Assembly (NCBI GenBank): GCA_019415505.1
Contig: DXZC01000014.1
Location: 1-19,987, forward strand
Direction: 5' to 3'
Source of the DNA: Peptococcaceae bacterium
GTDB taxonomy: Bacteria; Bacillota; Dehalobacteriia; UBA7702
Length of the DNA stretch: 19,987 bases
Shown: positions 1 through 7,896 of the stretch, piece after piece
How positions within the stretch are numbered: the stretch's first letter is position 1
Layout of the letters: each line of letters opens with the position of its first letter
Notes under the pieces: model-generated
What the model saw: only the letters and a program-made list of their open reading frames with translations
The model's database searches: none
What the model was told of the DNA's origin: nothing
Made by a program: the position numbers and the translations under genes

Positions 1-448
1 CATATTCCTGCATACCGGGAATTTTCAAATGGGTGGTATCTATTTTACGGTCAGCTATTTCCCGAATTGGTTCCATGAGCACCTTTTCCTCTTCAATAGC
101 GTCTAAAATTCGCAGATGGTTGCCTAGAGGATGCCGCCGCCGGGTCTCGCGAAAACGCTGCATTAAAACTTCGGTTTCCGCTTCCAAAAAAACTATTTCC
201 GTCTTAACATCCTCTGGGGACAAAGCCTCTAAATTTTGAAAAAAAGTATGAAAATGCCCGTTTTCCCGAATGTCCACGGCAATAGCGGCCTTGGCAACAG
301 CCCGGTCCGGCGCGGTTAAGGCCTGAATAAAATCGACAATTAACTCCACGGGCAAATGGTCCACAGCATAGTAATCCAAATCCTCCAACATACGGAGGAG
401 CTGGCTCTTACCTGCCCCGGACAAACCTGTAATTATTTTTAAATCCAT
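1..448 (-). CDS. rapZ: RapZ family nucleotide-binding protein, 5' part (3' end outside window)
   Basis: About 149 N-terminal residues are visible, out of the usual 285-295 of the RapZ/YvcJ family. A Walker A loop (GLSGAGKS, residues 8-15) follows the first beta strand. Family landmarks follow: a VDHLP segment (residues 29-33; usually VDNLP), FLEAE, and RETRRRHPL. In E. coli RapZ controls decay of the GlmZ small RNA; in Bacillus YvcJ is a GTP/ATP-binding protein linked to competence. The ATG at 448 has a strong upstream AGGAGGG. In many Bacillota rapZ is followed by yvcK and whiA, which would lie beyond the left edge; that is inference. The gene has its own candidate promoter and is separated from cysK by a terminator. 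Confidence 0.93.
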   Translation of the reverse strand, partial: MDLKIITGLSGAGKSQLLRMLEDLDYYAVDHLPVELIVDFIQALTAPDRAVAKAAIAVDIRENGHFHTFFQNLEALSPEDVKTEIVFLEAETEVLMQRFRETRRRHPLGNHLRILDAIEEEKVLMEPIREIADRKIDTTHLKIPGMQEY

Positions 449-480
449 AGTAGCCCTCCTAGTCTCAAGGGGAACGGTTC

Positions 481-496
481 TAGCTTCATTCTAACA
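481..496 (-). promoter_or_regulatory. Candidate extended -10 promoter for rapZ
   Basis: Read on the minus strand, TG-T-TAGAAT matches an extended -10 element (TGnTATAAT) with one mismatch in the hexamer (488-493). It lies about 40 nt upstream of the rapZ ATG, just after the preceding terminator. No good -35 box is visible, which is common for extended -10 promoters. This is a motif match only. Confidence 0.4.
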
Positions 497-504
497 TATC
501 AAAG

Positions 505-567
505 CCAAAAAGAAAAGACAAAGAGAGCGGGAGGGCCCCTTCGTTAAACTGGGCTTCCCACTCTCTT
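505..567 (-). terminator. Intrinsic terminator downstream of the cysteine synthase gene
   Basis: On the minus strand a long stem is formed by 567-551 and 538-521 (AAGAGAGTGGGAAGCCC against GGGCCCTCCCGCTCTCTT, with a few mismatches and a G-U pair). It is followed at 520-505 by a T-rich run (TGTCTTTTCTTTTT). It ends the cysteine synthase unit and insulates rapZ. Confidence 0.85.
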
Positions 568-654
568 AACATAATTACCTAATTTTTTCAAAATTGCTTA
601 GTTTTTTAACCACTATTATTTTGTTTTTAAATATAGCTTAATTACTTTAGCTTT

Positions 655-1581
655 TCAATCAAATAACGGCGTACTAAAATACCTTTCAGCGGTATCCGGC
701 AAAATAGTGACGACGGTTTTTCCTTCCCCTAACTTCTCAGCCAGGTGCAGGGAAGCGGCGACATTAGTGCCGCTGGAAATTCCGCACATCAGCCCCTCTT
801 TGCGAGCTAAATCCTTGGCTGTTTCCAAAGCTTCCTCATCGCTTACTATATAGATAGAGTCATAGATATCCGTATTGAGGTTATCGGGAATCAGTCCATC
901 GCCGATACCCATTTGCAGGTGGGTGCCAATGGTACCCCCGGCCAAAATCGCCGCGTTTTCCGGCTCCACGGCCCATATTTCCATATCCGGATACTGAGCC
1001 CGCAGCACTTCGCCAACGCCGGAAATGGTACCGCCGGTACCAACCCCGGAGCAAAAGCCATGAATGGGGCCGGCCACCTGTTCCAATATTTCCAAAGCCG
1101 TGTAATGCTTATGGGCCAGAGGGTTGGCCTTATTGGTAAACTGCTGGGGTACAAAAACCCTTTCATCCGCCTGGGCCATGGCCAAAGCGGTTTGCAGACA
1201 TTCCTCTATACAGTCGCCAATATTGCCGCTGTCGTGTATTAATTTCACTTCAGCGCCATAGTGTTCTACCAGCTTACGCCGTTCCTCACTAACGGAATCC
1301 GGCATGATAATTACGGTTTTATAACCGAGAACAGCGCCGATTAGGGCTAAGCCAATACCTTGATTGCCGCTGGTGGGCTCTACAATTATGGAATCGGGAC
1401 GAATTTTCCCTTCCTCCACCGCGGCGTTAATCATGTTCATGGCGGTACGGGTTTTAATTGAGCCCCCCACATTGAGTCCCTCGTACTTTACTAAAACCCT
1501 GGCGGAACCAGGCTTTACTAAGCGGTTAAGGCGTATCATCGGGGTATGTCCCATAGCCTCCAAAACATTATTATATATCAC
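655..1581 (-). CDS. cysK: Cysteine synthase family protein (PLP-dependent O-acetylserine sulfhydrylase-like)
   Basis: A 308-residue fold-type II PLP enzyme. The internal-aldimine lysine is K43 in GGSIKTR, the substrate loop is TSGNQG (70-75), the phosphate-binding loop is GTGGT (181-185), and the C-terminus ends ERYFSTPLFD as in cysteine synthases. It should make cysteine from O-acetylserine and sulfide in the cytoplasm. The GTG at 1581 is chosen because AGGGAG lies nine bases before it, the resulting N-terminus (MIYNNVLEAMGHTP) is typical, and a TATAAT lies just upstream. A longer in-frame ATG at 1656 would sit upstream of that promoter element. The motifs read SIKTR and SGNQG where classical CysK has S(V/I)KDR and SGNTG. 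I recall such variants in clostridial homologues, so the exact sulfur or amino substrate is less certain than the family. Confidence 0.9.
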   Translation of the reverse strand: MIYNNVLEAMGHTPMIRLNRLVKPGSARVLVKYEGLNVGGSIKTRTAMNMINAAVEEGKIRPDSIIVEPTSGNQGIGLALIGAVLGYKTVIIMPDSVSEERRKLVEHYGAEVKLIHDSGNIGDCIEECLQTALAMAQADERVFVPQQFTNKANPLAHKHYTALEILEQVAGPIHGFCSGVGTGGTISGVGEVLRAQYPDMEIWAVEPENAAILAGGTIGTHLQMGIGDGLIPDNLNTDIYDSIYIVSDEEALETAKDLARKEGLMCGISSGTNVAASLHLAEKLGEGKTVVTILPDTAERYFSTPLFD

Positions 1582-1623
1582 AATTTTCGACTCCCTTGCC
1601 AAATATTTTGCAAAACTCATTAT

Positions 1624-1629
1624 ATTATA
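1624..1629 (-). promoter_or_regulatory. Candidate -10 box of the cysteine synthase gene
   Basis: A perfect TATAAT on the minus strand, about 43 nt upstream of the chosen GTG start. The hexamer 17 nt further upstream (TACCAC) is a poor -35, so the promoter may need an activator or may be weak. Confidence 0.45.
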
Positions 1630-1689
1630 CTCCATATTGGGGCAAAGTGGTAGCATAATTTGGAAAATAGCTAATTTTTTACCTTTTTT

Positions 1690-1723
1690 GGTTAATAGCC
1701 CAGGATGCCCCAGGTTATTAACC
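1690..1723. promoter_or_regulatory. Inverted repeat upstream of the cysteine synthase promoter (possible operator)
   Basis: GGTTAATA (1690-1697) and TATTAACC (1716-1723) form a perfect 8-bp dyad with an 18-nt centre. It lies about 60-95 bp upstream of the -10 box. No T-run follows it in either direction, so it does not look like a terminator. It may be a regulator site, but the regulator is unknown. Confidence 0.35.
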
Positions 1724-1761
1724 CTATCCGCGAGAGGAGTATTTTAAATGTGGAAGCTATT

Positions 1762-1798
1762 TTAAAAAATGAAAAACGCCCCCTATGACGGGGGCGTT
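1762..1798 (-). terminator. Intrinsic terminator downstream of the foldase gene
   Basis: A perfect 9-bp GC-rich stem, AACGCCCCC (1775-1783) with GGGGGCGTT (1790-1798), and a 6-nt loop. On the minus strand it is followed by TTTTTCATTTTTT. It closes the unit ending with the PpiC-type gene at 1864. Confidence 0.93.
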
Positions 1799-1863
1799 AA
1801 TTTCAGACTTTTATCCAACTTATCTAGCTTATTCAGCCTCTCAACTTATTGAGATTATTCAGC

Positions 1864-3063
1864 TTATTCAGACGCAGCGTCGCCAGTTTCAGAGTCCGGG
1901 GTATCGGCGTTATCGGCCTCACCGCCGTTGTCGGTATTTTCGGCGTCATCGGCATTATCTGTATTTTCAGCGTTATCGGCGTTATCTGCGTTATCAGCTT
2001 CGCCGCCGGTAGAGGCGTCATCGTTAGCGTCGTCGGCGCCGGCTTCAGCATCGTCGGTTTTGGCCTTACCATTTTCATCATAATAGACAATAGTAGCGTC
2101 AGCTTCAAAGGTTTCTAAATAGCTGTTGGCAGCCTCAGTACGCTTAGTTGCTAAATCGTCCTCTTTAATCTGTTTCAAAACACTGTCCATATCGCTGGAA
2201 TCAGTCAAGGCGTCAACCTTAATAATATGGAAACCGTACTGGCTACGCACCGGTTCTTCGGTATATTGACCAACTTTGGTAAGTTCAAACGCGGCGTTGG
2301 TAAATTCCTCAACATAGTTACTGCTTTCCACGGAGAAAGCGCCCTCTAAAGCGCCGCCATTTTCCGCTGAGGCAGTGTCGTCAGAATTTTTCTGGGCTAA
2401 GGTAGCAAAGTCAGCGCCGTCGTCCAGTTGGGCGATGAGATCCTTGGCCTCGGCTTCCGCTGCCGCCCACTCTTCATCGGTATAGATAATAGCGCCATTA
2501 TCATCGGTTTCAGTTTCCCGGTCGCCGGAATCAGGGGCGACGAGTATATGGGAAACAGTGCGGGTATTGTAGGAGTCCGGGGTTTCATCGTACAGGGCCT
2601 GGGCCTCTTCATCGGACATGGTACCCTTGGGAACCTCCTCTTTACCGATGTTTTCCTGGCAAAGGGTAATCAAATAGCCGTAGCGGTAAACTTCTAAATC
2701 CACTCCAGCGGATTTAATATAGTCACGACCTGTTTTAGCGTCCCCAAAGGTAGCGGTTAATTGTTCGTCAAAATAGGCGTCCACCTCTTCTTCAGTGGGG
2801 TAGCAATCCAACTCCTTGGCGGCCTGTTCCACGAGCTTTTGATTGACCAATTCCTCAATAACCGTATCCTTCATGGCAATTTTCTGGTCATTGGTCAGGG
2901 TATAGCCATTGGCCTCGTAAATAACCATAAGATTATCCATATACTTGGTATAATCTTCCTGGGAAATGTCCTCGCCATTCACTGTAGCCACCGGGCTTTC
3001 GCCGCAGGCTGCAAAGGCTAAAACACAGAGAACGCCACACAGCGCTACTAATAATTTTTTCAT
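1864..3063 (-). CDS. PpiC/PrsA-like peptidyl-prolyl isomerase lipoprotein with acidic tail
   Basis: A 399-residue extracytoplasmic foldase. Residues 1-20 are a lipoprotein signal peptide (MKKLL start, hydrophobic core, lipobox AFAAC with Cys20). Residues 25-135 resemble the helical SurA/PrsA N-terminal chaperone region (ATVNGEDISQEDY). A parvulin domain spans about 167-285 (VSHILVAP to YGFHIIKVDAL, with SQYGFH near its end). Residues 337-399 are a low-complexity tail rich in Asp, Glu, Asn, Ala and Thr, encoded by repetitive DNA. The family isomerises X-Pro bonds and helps fold secreted proteins outside the membrane. The gene follows mfd with a 53-nt gap and no terminator, so cotranscription is likely. 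A GGAAG lies 12 nt before the ATG, a long spacing. PrsA itself lacks this tail, so I leave the symbol empty. Confidence 0.9.
   Translation of the reverse strand: MKKLLVALCGVLCVLAFAACGESPVATVNGEDISQEDYTKYMDNLMVIYEANGYTLTNDQKIAMKDTVIEELVNQKLVEQAAKELDCYPTEEEVDAYFDEQLTATFGDAKTGRDYIKSAGVDLEVYRYGYLITLCQENIGKEEVPKGTMSDEEAQALYDETPDSYNTRTVSHILVAPDSGDRETETDDNGAIIYTDEEWAAAEAEAKDLIAQLDDGADFATLAQKNSDDTASAENGGALEGAFSVESSNYVEEFTNAAFELTKVGQYTEEPVRSQYGFHIIKVDALTDSSDMDSVLKQIKEDDLATKRTEAANSYLETFEADATIVYYDENGKAKTDDAEAGADDANDDASTGGEADNADNADNAENTDNADDAENTDNGGEADNADTPDSETGDAASE
1880..2015. repeat. Degenerate short tandem repeats coding for the acidic tail of the foldase
   Basis: Plus-strand words such as GCGTTATCGGC and GTATTTTCGGCGTCATCGGC recur with 9- to 15-nt spacing. 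On the coding strand they give repeated Ala-Asp-Asn and Glu-Asn-Thr-Asp-Asn units. The repeats stay in frame and so look like expansion of a disordered tail. Confidence 0.7.
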
Positions 3064-3116
3064 TACCTATTTATTCTTCCTTTCTTATAATGGGTGTCTT
3101 GTTAAATATTAAACAC

Positions 3117-6100
3117 TTAATCAGTATTTCCTGCTTTATCCTGTTTTTTTTCTGGTATAGCGTCTAAAAAAACGAGAATTTTAATGAGGAATAGCAGGGC
3201 CTTGACCTGGGAAAGCTTGCCGCACTTTACTGTCATCTCTAAGGCCTCGGTCATTTTAAACTCAAAGCGGCGGCCAAATTTAGCCAGTAGCTGAGAAATA
3301 GCGGCGGCGCTTATATTATTAAGACCCCTAAATGTGACCTTAAAGTTATGGTTTTGTTGTGAAATGGCGACGATTCCAAGTTTTTCCGCCAGTATCTTCA
3401 GGCGGGCCACCAAGAAAAGGTTGTAAACGCTATCCGGCACGCTGCCAAAGCGATCCTCTGTGGCGGCCAGCACCTCTTTCAGCTCCTCCTGAGTTTTGAG
3501 GTCAGCGATGCGCTTATACAGCTCAATCTTCACATCGCCATCACCCACATAGTCGTCGGGCAAGTAGGCGGAACATTCTATATCAATGCTTACCTCCTCC
3601 TTATCCTCTTTTATTTCCTCACCCTGGAGCCGCTTGACCTCCTCGTTCACCAGGCGGCAATACATATCAAAGCCCACTGAAGCCATGTGACCATGTTGTT
3701 CCGGTCCGAGAATATTGCCGGCGCCCCGAATTTCCATATCCCGCAGGGCAATTTTAAAGCCGCTGCCTAAGTCGGTGTAATCCCGGATAGCAGCCAAACG
3801 CTTGCGGGCCGGCATAGCCAAAAGGTCGCCGCCGCGGTAGAAGAAATAGGCGTAGCCCTGTTTACGACTCCGGCCCACTCTGCCCCGGAGCTGGTACATC
3901 TGAGAAAGGCCCAGGCAATCGCCTCTGTCCACAATTAAGGTATTGACATTGGGGAAATCCAAGCCCGATTCCACAATGGTTGTGCAGAGGAGAATATCCG
4001 CCTCGCCATTCATAAAGTCCAGCATCACCTTTTCCAGCTCTTTTTCCGCCATTTGGCCGTGACCGATTAGAATTCTCGCTTCCGGCACAATAGTGCGAAG
4101 GTAGGCGGCTACCTCGTTGATGTCCTCCACCTTATTGTGAATATAATAAACCTGGCCGTTTCTGGCCAGCTCCCGCACAATGGCCTCCTTTACCACCCGG
4201 CCCTGGTACTCCATAACATAGGTGCGTACCGGCTGGCGGCGGGGGGGCGGGGTTTCAATGATGCTGATATCCCTAGCCCCCAAGAGGGACATATGCAGGG
4301 TGCGGGGTATCGGCGTAGCGGACATGGCCAAAACGTCGATATTCTTTTTCAATTCCTTGATTTTTTCCTTATGGGCCACGCCAAAGCGCTGCTCCTCATC
4401 GATAATTAGTAAGCCTAAATCCCGATATTTCACCCGCTTGCCAAAGAGCATATGGGTGCCGATAATAATATCCACCCGGCCCTGGGCCAGCCCTGCCAGA
4501 GTATCGCTCACCTCTTTAGAGGATTTAAAGCGGCTTAAAGCTCGGACAGTTACGCCATACTTGGTCAGACGCTGGGCAAAGGTACGCTCATGCTGTTGGG
4601 CCAGTACCGTGGTGGGCACCAGCACAGCGCACTGCTTACCATCTAACACCGCCTTAAAAGCCGCCCTGAGAGCCACCTCGGTTTTACCGTAACCCACGTC
4701 GCCGCATAAGAGGCGGTCCATGGGCTTTGACTTTTCCATATCAGCCTTCACATCGGCAATGGCCTCGTTCTGGTCCGGAGTTTCCTCATAGGGAAAATCA
4801 CTTTCCAGCTCCCATTGCCAGGGACTGTCCGGCGAGAAGGCAAAGCCTTTTTGAGCGGCTCTTTCAGCGTAAAGGCGCAGTAAATCCTCGGCCATTTCCC
4901 GCACCGACCCCCGTGCCTTGGTTTTAACAGCCTGCCATTCCTTACCCCCCAATTTATTGACTTTGGGGGGAGAGTCGCTGTTGCCTATATACTTTTGCAA
5001 GAGATCCATTTGGTCGGTGGGGATATAGAGCTTATCCTCACCCCGGTAGCGTATATGCAGGTAATCCTTGGTAACGTCCCCAACGGTGAGGCGTTCCATG
5101 CCCACATACTGGCCAATGCCGTGGTTTTCGTGGACCACGTAGTCCCCTTCCTTTAAATCCACAAAGGAGGTAATGGCGCTGGCCTTATCCCTCTTACGGG
5201 CCTGGGGTTTTTCCCGAATTATACCGAAAAAGTCATTGGCGGAGAGCAAGAAGGCCGGTATATCGCCACACTCCAAGCTGCGACCCAGGGGGAAGCGGCG
5301 AGCCTGGTAATTTTTAACTTCCCAGGTTTCGGCAAAGGCTGTCATCTGCGCCAGGGATTTATCATCGCCGGCGCAGAGTACCACTAAACCCTTAGCAGCT
5401 AAATCCCGCAGCTCATAGCCGCGTTCCTCCCGCTCCCGATAGAAGGCGAAATCCCGCAGGGGCATGGTAACAGAGGCTTGAGCGTCCAAGCCTGTAGGGG
5501 TTTTGATAAAGTTAAACATCAGGAAAGGGCGGCGGTTAATCTGGGAGCAGACCTGGTCGTGAGTGAGGAAATTAGCGGGAAAGGAGGGGAACACCTCCCC
5601 CTCTGCCAGTAGCTCGCTATATGCCTCTGTTGCTTCCTCAGTCTGAACAGTTAAAGCTCTGACAATTTCACTGCCCTCGTCCATGATTAGGAGCCCCTCA
5701 GAGCCTAAATAATCCAAAATGGTGGCGCTTTCCTGATAAAAATAAGGCAATAGCTGGGCCAAATAATCCGCGTTGGAGCCGGCGTTAACATCGTCCCGCA
5801 AGCGGGCGGCCTTATCCATCGCCCGTTTTTTAGCTTGAGTGCGCATTTTGGCAATTTGCTTTTGGGCTTCTTGTTCTAAATTAGCCAGCCCCTCCTCCCG
5901 GCAATCCTCGGTGATAATAAATTGGCACGCCGGGGTAATGGTCACAGCATCCACGCTGGACAGGGATATTTGATTCTCACGGTCAAATACGCGGATAGCC
6001 TCGATTTCATCATCAAAAAAATCCAAGCGGTACGGTTGGCTCGCGCCAATAGGATAAAAATCCACAATACTGCCGCGCACACTGAAGGCGCCGCTTTCCT

Positions 6101-6602
6101 CAGTCAGAGACTCCCGCACATAGCCCAGCTCAGCCAGGCGTTGAGCCATTGCGGAGATATCCACTATATCCCCTACCTTGACGGTAAAGGACAAGCTTTG
6201 CCAGACTTCCAGGGGCATGAGCCTTTGGTTTAGGGTGGCGGCGGCGGTAACGGCAAAAAAGGGCTTAGCAGTGAGCAAGCCCTGGATTATTCGCAGCCTT
6301 TCCCCGGCCAGCTCCCGGTTTTCCGTAAAGCTATCATAGGGTAGGAGCTCACGGGGGGGATAATAGCCTACGGCGTCGGCGGGGAAAAACCGCCGCACCC
6401 CTTTATAAATGCTTTTAGCCCTATCCTCACTTTCCGCGACATAGAGGATCGGGCGTTTTTGGGACAACGCTAAATGCACGGCTAGCAAAAGCCGCACTTC
6501 ATCGCTGCAACCAATCACTTCCCAACGCTGGTGGGAAGCGGCCATAATTTCACGGTACTGGGGTATATCTTCTAAAACCGAATTTAACAGTTCCACTTCC
6601 AT
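3117..6602 (-). CDS. mfd: Transcription-repair coupling factor Mfd
   Basis: 1161 residues, the normal length for Mfd. The N-terminal third is the UvrB-like region that recruits UvrA. The RNA-polymerase-interacting CarD-like domain is at about 480-545 (EGDYVVHENHGIGQYVG). The RecG-like translocase motor follows, with Walker A GDVGYGKTE near 632-640, a DEEQ box near 735 (IIDEEQRFGV) and SATPIPRTL. Helicase motifs QLRGRVGRS and the C-terminal TRCF/D7 domain (from about 1005) complete it. Mfd displaces RNA polymerase stalled at template lesions by ATP-driven translocation and brings in UvrA. The ATG at 6602 has AAGGAA just upstream and starts 8 nt after the pth stop, so the two are surely cotranscribed. 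The pth-mfd order is conserved in Bacillota. Confidence 0.98.
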   Translation of the reverse strand: MEVELLNSVLEDIPQYREIMAASHQRWEVIGCSDEVRLLLAVHLALSQKRPILYVAESEDRAKSIYKGVRRFFPADAVGYYPPRELLPYDSFTENRELAGERLRIIQGLLTAKPFFAVTAAATLNQRLMPLEVWQSLSFTVKVGDIVDISAMAQRLAELGYVRESLTEESGAFSVRGSIVDFYPIGASQPYRLDFFDDEIEAIRVFDRENQISLSSVDAVTITPACQFIITEDCREEGLANLEQEAQKQIAKMRTQAKKRAMDKAARLRDDVNAGSNADYLAQLLPYFYQESATILDYLGSEGLLIMDEGSEIVRALTVQTEEATEAYSELLAEGEVFPSFPANFLTHDQVCSQINRRPFLMFNFIKTPTGLDAQASVTMPLRDFAFYREREERGYELRDLAAKGLVVLCAGDDKSLAQMTAFAETWEVKNYQARRFPLGRSLECGDIPAFLLSANDFFGIIREKPQARKRDKASAITSFVDLKEGDYVVHENHGIGQYVGMERLTVGDVTKDYLHIRYRGEDKLYIPTDQMDLLQKYIGNSDSPPKVNKLGGKEWQAVKTKARGSVREMAEDLLRLYAERAAQKGFAFSPDSPWQWELESDFPYEETPDQNEAIADVKADMEKSKPMDRLLCGDVGYGKTEVALRAAFKAVLDGKQCAVLVPTTVLAQQHERTFAQRLTKYGVTVRALSRFKSSKEVSDTLAGLAQGRVDIIIGTHMLFGKRVKYRDLGLLIIDEEQRFGVAHKEKIKELKKNIDVLAMSATPIPRTLHMSLLGARDISIIETPPPRRQPVRTYVMEYQGRVVKEAIVRELARNGQVYYIHNKVEDINEVAAYLRTIVPEARILIGHGQMAEKELEKVMLDFMNGEADILLCTTIVESGLDFPNVNTLIVDRGDCLGLSQMYQLRGRVGRSRKQGYAYFFYRGGDLLAMPARKRLAAIRDYTDLGSGFKIALRDMEIRGAGNILGPEQHGHMASVGFDMYCRLVNEEVKRLQGEEIKEDKEEVSIDIECSAYLPDDYVGDGDVKIELYKRIADLKTQEELKEVLAATEDRFGSVPDSVYNLFLVARLKILAEKLGIVAISQQNHNFKVTFRGLNNISAAAISQLLAKFGRRFEFKMTEALEMTVKCGKLSQVKALLFLIKILVFLDAIPEKKQDKAGNTD

Positions 6603-6610
6603 AGGGTTCC

Positions 6611-7372
6611 TTATTCTTTATCCTTCCTCATTATATGCTCTATAAGGGGTATTAATGCCTTGGGCCTGTTCCGGCCGGCTTTTTTCCCCTGGTCCTTCCC
6701 GGCCTCTGCCTGGGGGCCGGGGGCCTTGGTTGCGGGGCTACCATCTGCTTGGGTGCTGGGAGCTTTGGCACAGGATTTACCCTCTGGGGGCGGGGATTGG
6801 GCCGGTAATTTGGCATACATATTGTAATGGCACATTGCCGTATCAACGCCATGGGCCAACCAATCCAGAGAGCAGGCGGCGGCTTTTTCTAAAATTGCCG
6901 TAATAACCTGCCATTCCGGCTCGGGAAAATGGCCCAAAACATGGTCTATAACCCCCTGCTCCTCACTACGGCCTATGCCGATTTTCAAGCGGGGAAAATC
7001 GTCCCCGTCTAAATGGGCTATCAGGGACTTTAAGCCGTTATGCCCGCCGCTGCTGCCTTTAGGCCGAAGCTTCATAGTACCGGTAGGGAGGGACAGGTCA
7101 TCCACTAAAACTAAAATATCTTCATTTTCTATTTTATAGTAACGGGCCAATTCACCGACGCATTGACCGCTGAGATTCATGTAAGTTTGGGGTTTTACCA
7201 GCAAAACTTTTTGCCCCGCCGAGAAAACCTCCGCCACTAAGCCGTTAAATTTCGCCGCCTCAATTTGGCAGCCCAGTTTGTCCGCCAAAAGGTCTATAAG
7301 GATAAAACCCACATTGTGTCTGGTTGTTTCATATTTTTTACCAGGGTTGCCCAACCCTACAATCATTTTCAT
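6611..7372 (-). CDS. pth: Peptidyl-tRNA hydrolase with a long C-terminal extension
   Basis: Bacterial Pth releases peptides from peptidyl-tRNAs that drop off ribosomes. The first 188 residues are a complete Pth. N9 (GLGNPG), H19 (TRHNVGF), N66 (TYMNLSG), D91 (VDDLSLP) and N112 (GGHNGL) match the catalytic and substrate-binding residues N10, H20, N68, D93 and N114 of the E. coli enzyme. The start at 7372 is preceded by GAGGGG six bases upstream and gives the typical N-terminus MKMIVGLGNPG. An in-frame ATG 39 nt upstream has no better signal. Most Pth proteins end near residue 185-195, but this one continues for about 65 residues rich in Pro, Ala, Lys and Gly, ending in a short basic helix-like stretch (KALIPLIEHIMRKDKE). 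The stop lies 8 nt before mfd, so the tail is not an obvious frameshift artefact. Confidence 0.96.
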   Translation of the reverse strand: MKMIVGLGNPGKKYETTRHNVGFILIDLLADKLGCQIEAAKFNGLVAEVFSAGQKVLLVKPQTYMNLSGQCVGELARYYKIENEDILVLVDDLSLPTGTMKLRPKGSSGGHNGLKSLIAHLDGDDFPRLKIGIGRSEEQGVIDHVLGHFPEPEWQVITAILEKAAACSLDWLAHGVDTAMCHYNMYAKLPAQSPPPEGKSCAKAPSTQADGSPATKAPGPQAEAGKDQGKKAGRNRPKALIPLIEHIMRKDKE

Positions 7373-7449
7373 ATTTATCCCCTCTTGCATTAAGTCAAAT
7401 AACAGGCCCAAGCCCCAACTGTCGCAAACAATAGGAGGCTATACGCGCC

Positions 7450-7896
7450 CTAATTTTCTAATTTCAGATATAAAAGCGGATAAGGGTTCCCTTGCTCGTC
7501 ACGTTCCGTCCTTTTATAAACTTGGAAGCCCAGATGTTCATAAAAACCTTGGGCCTGGGGATTTTGCTCATTAACCGTTAACTGGTTGATTGCATAATTG
7601 TCTATAGCCAAACTAACCAGCCTTTTGCCCAGGCCCCGGCCTCTGGCCGCCGGGGCAATGAACAGCATTTCCAGCTTCGGCTCGGATAGCCCCATAAAGG
7701 CCACGGGTTTTTTACCCTCATCCTCCGCCACAAGCAAGTGGTCTACATCCTTTAAAGCTGCTGGCACATACTGCTTAATAGCGGCTATTTCCCCAGCCGT
7801 CAAAAACAGGTGCGTGGCCTGGACAGAGCTTTCCCATACCGCCACCAACTGTTCCAACAGTAAGGGGTTCCGCTCCTTAACTTCCCTTATTTGCAT
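7450..7896 (-). CDS. GNAT family N-acetyltransferase, YjaB-like
   Basis: A 148-residue single-domain GNAT. The acetyl-CoA pyrophosphate loop is RGRGLG (85-90), preceded by the strand LEMLFIAP. NEQN (109-112) and FYEHLGF (118-124) form the second half of the fold. The N-terminal segment (VWESSVQATHLFL) and the C-terminal part (GNPYPLLYLKL) closely follow E. coli YjaB, a GNAT whose substrate I do not know with confidence. The ATG at 7896 has GGAG and AAGGAA upstream. It is codirectional with pth, 77 nt apart and without a terminator between, so it may head an acetyltransferase-pth-mfd-foldase transcript. Its upstream region is the 16-bp repeat array. The substrate cannot be told from sequence. 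Confidence 0.9.
   Translation of the reverse strand: MQIREVKERNPLLLEQLVAVWESSVQATHLFLTAGEIAAIKQYVPAALKDVDHLLVAEDEGKKPVAFMGLSEPKLEMLFIAPAARGRGLGKRLVSLAIDNYAINQLTVNEQNPQAQGFYEHLGFQVYKRTERDEQGNPYPLLYLKLEN

Noticed and set aside
1582..1656. Longer N-terminus of the cysteine synthase starting at the ATG at 1656
   Set aside because: It would place the TATAAT inside the coding region and adds residues not typical of the family; GTG at 1581 has a good ribosome binding site.
1749..1766. Tiny plus-strand leader ORF (ATG TGG AAG CTA TTT TAA) with a GAGAGGAG upstream
   Set aside because: Nothing codirectional lies downstream; the next genes are all on the minus strand, so a leader peptide role is unlikely.
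1582..1775. T-box or SAM riboswitch before the cysteine synthase gene
   Set aside because: No T-box GGGTGG core and no S-box pattern or leader terminator are seen, and the TATAAT leaves a leader of only about 35 nt.
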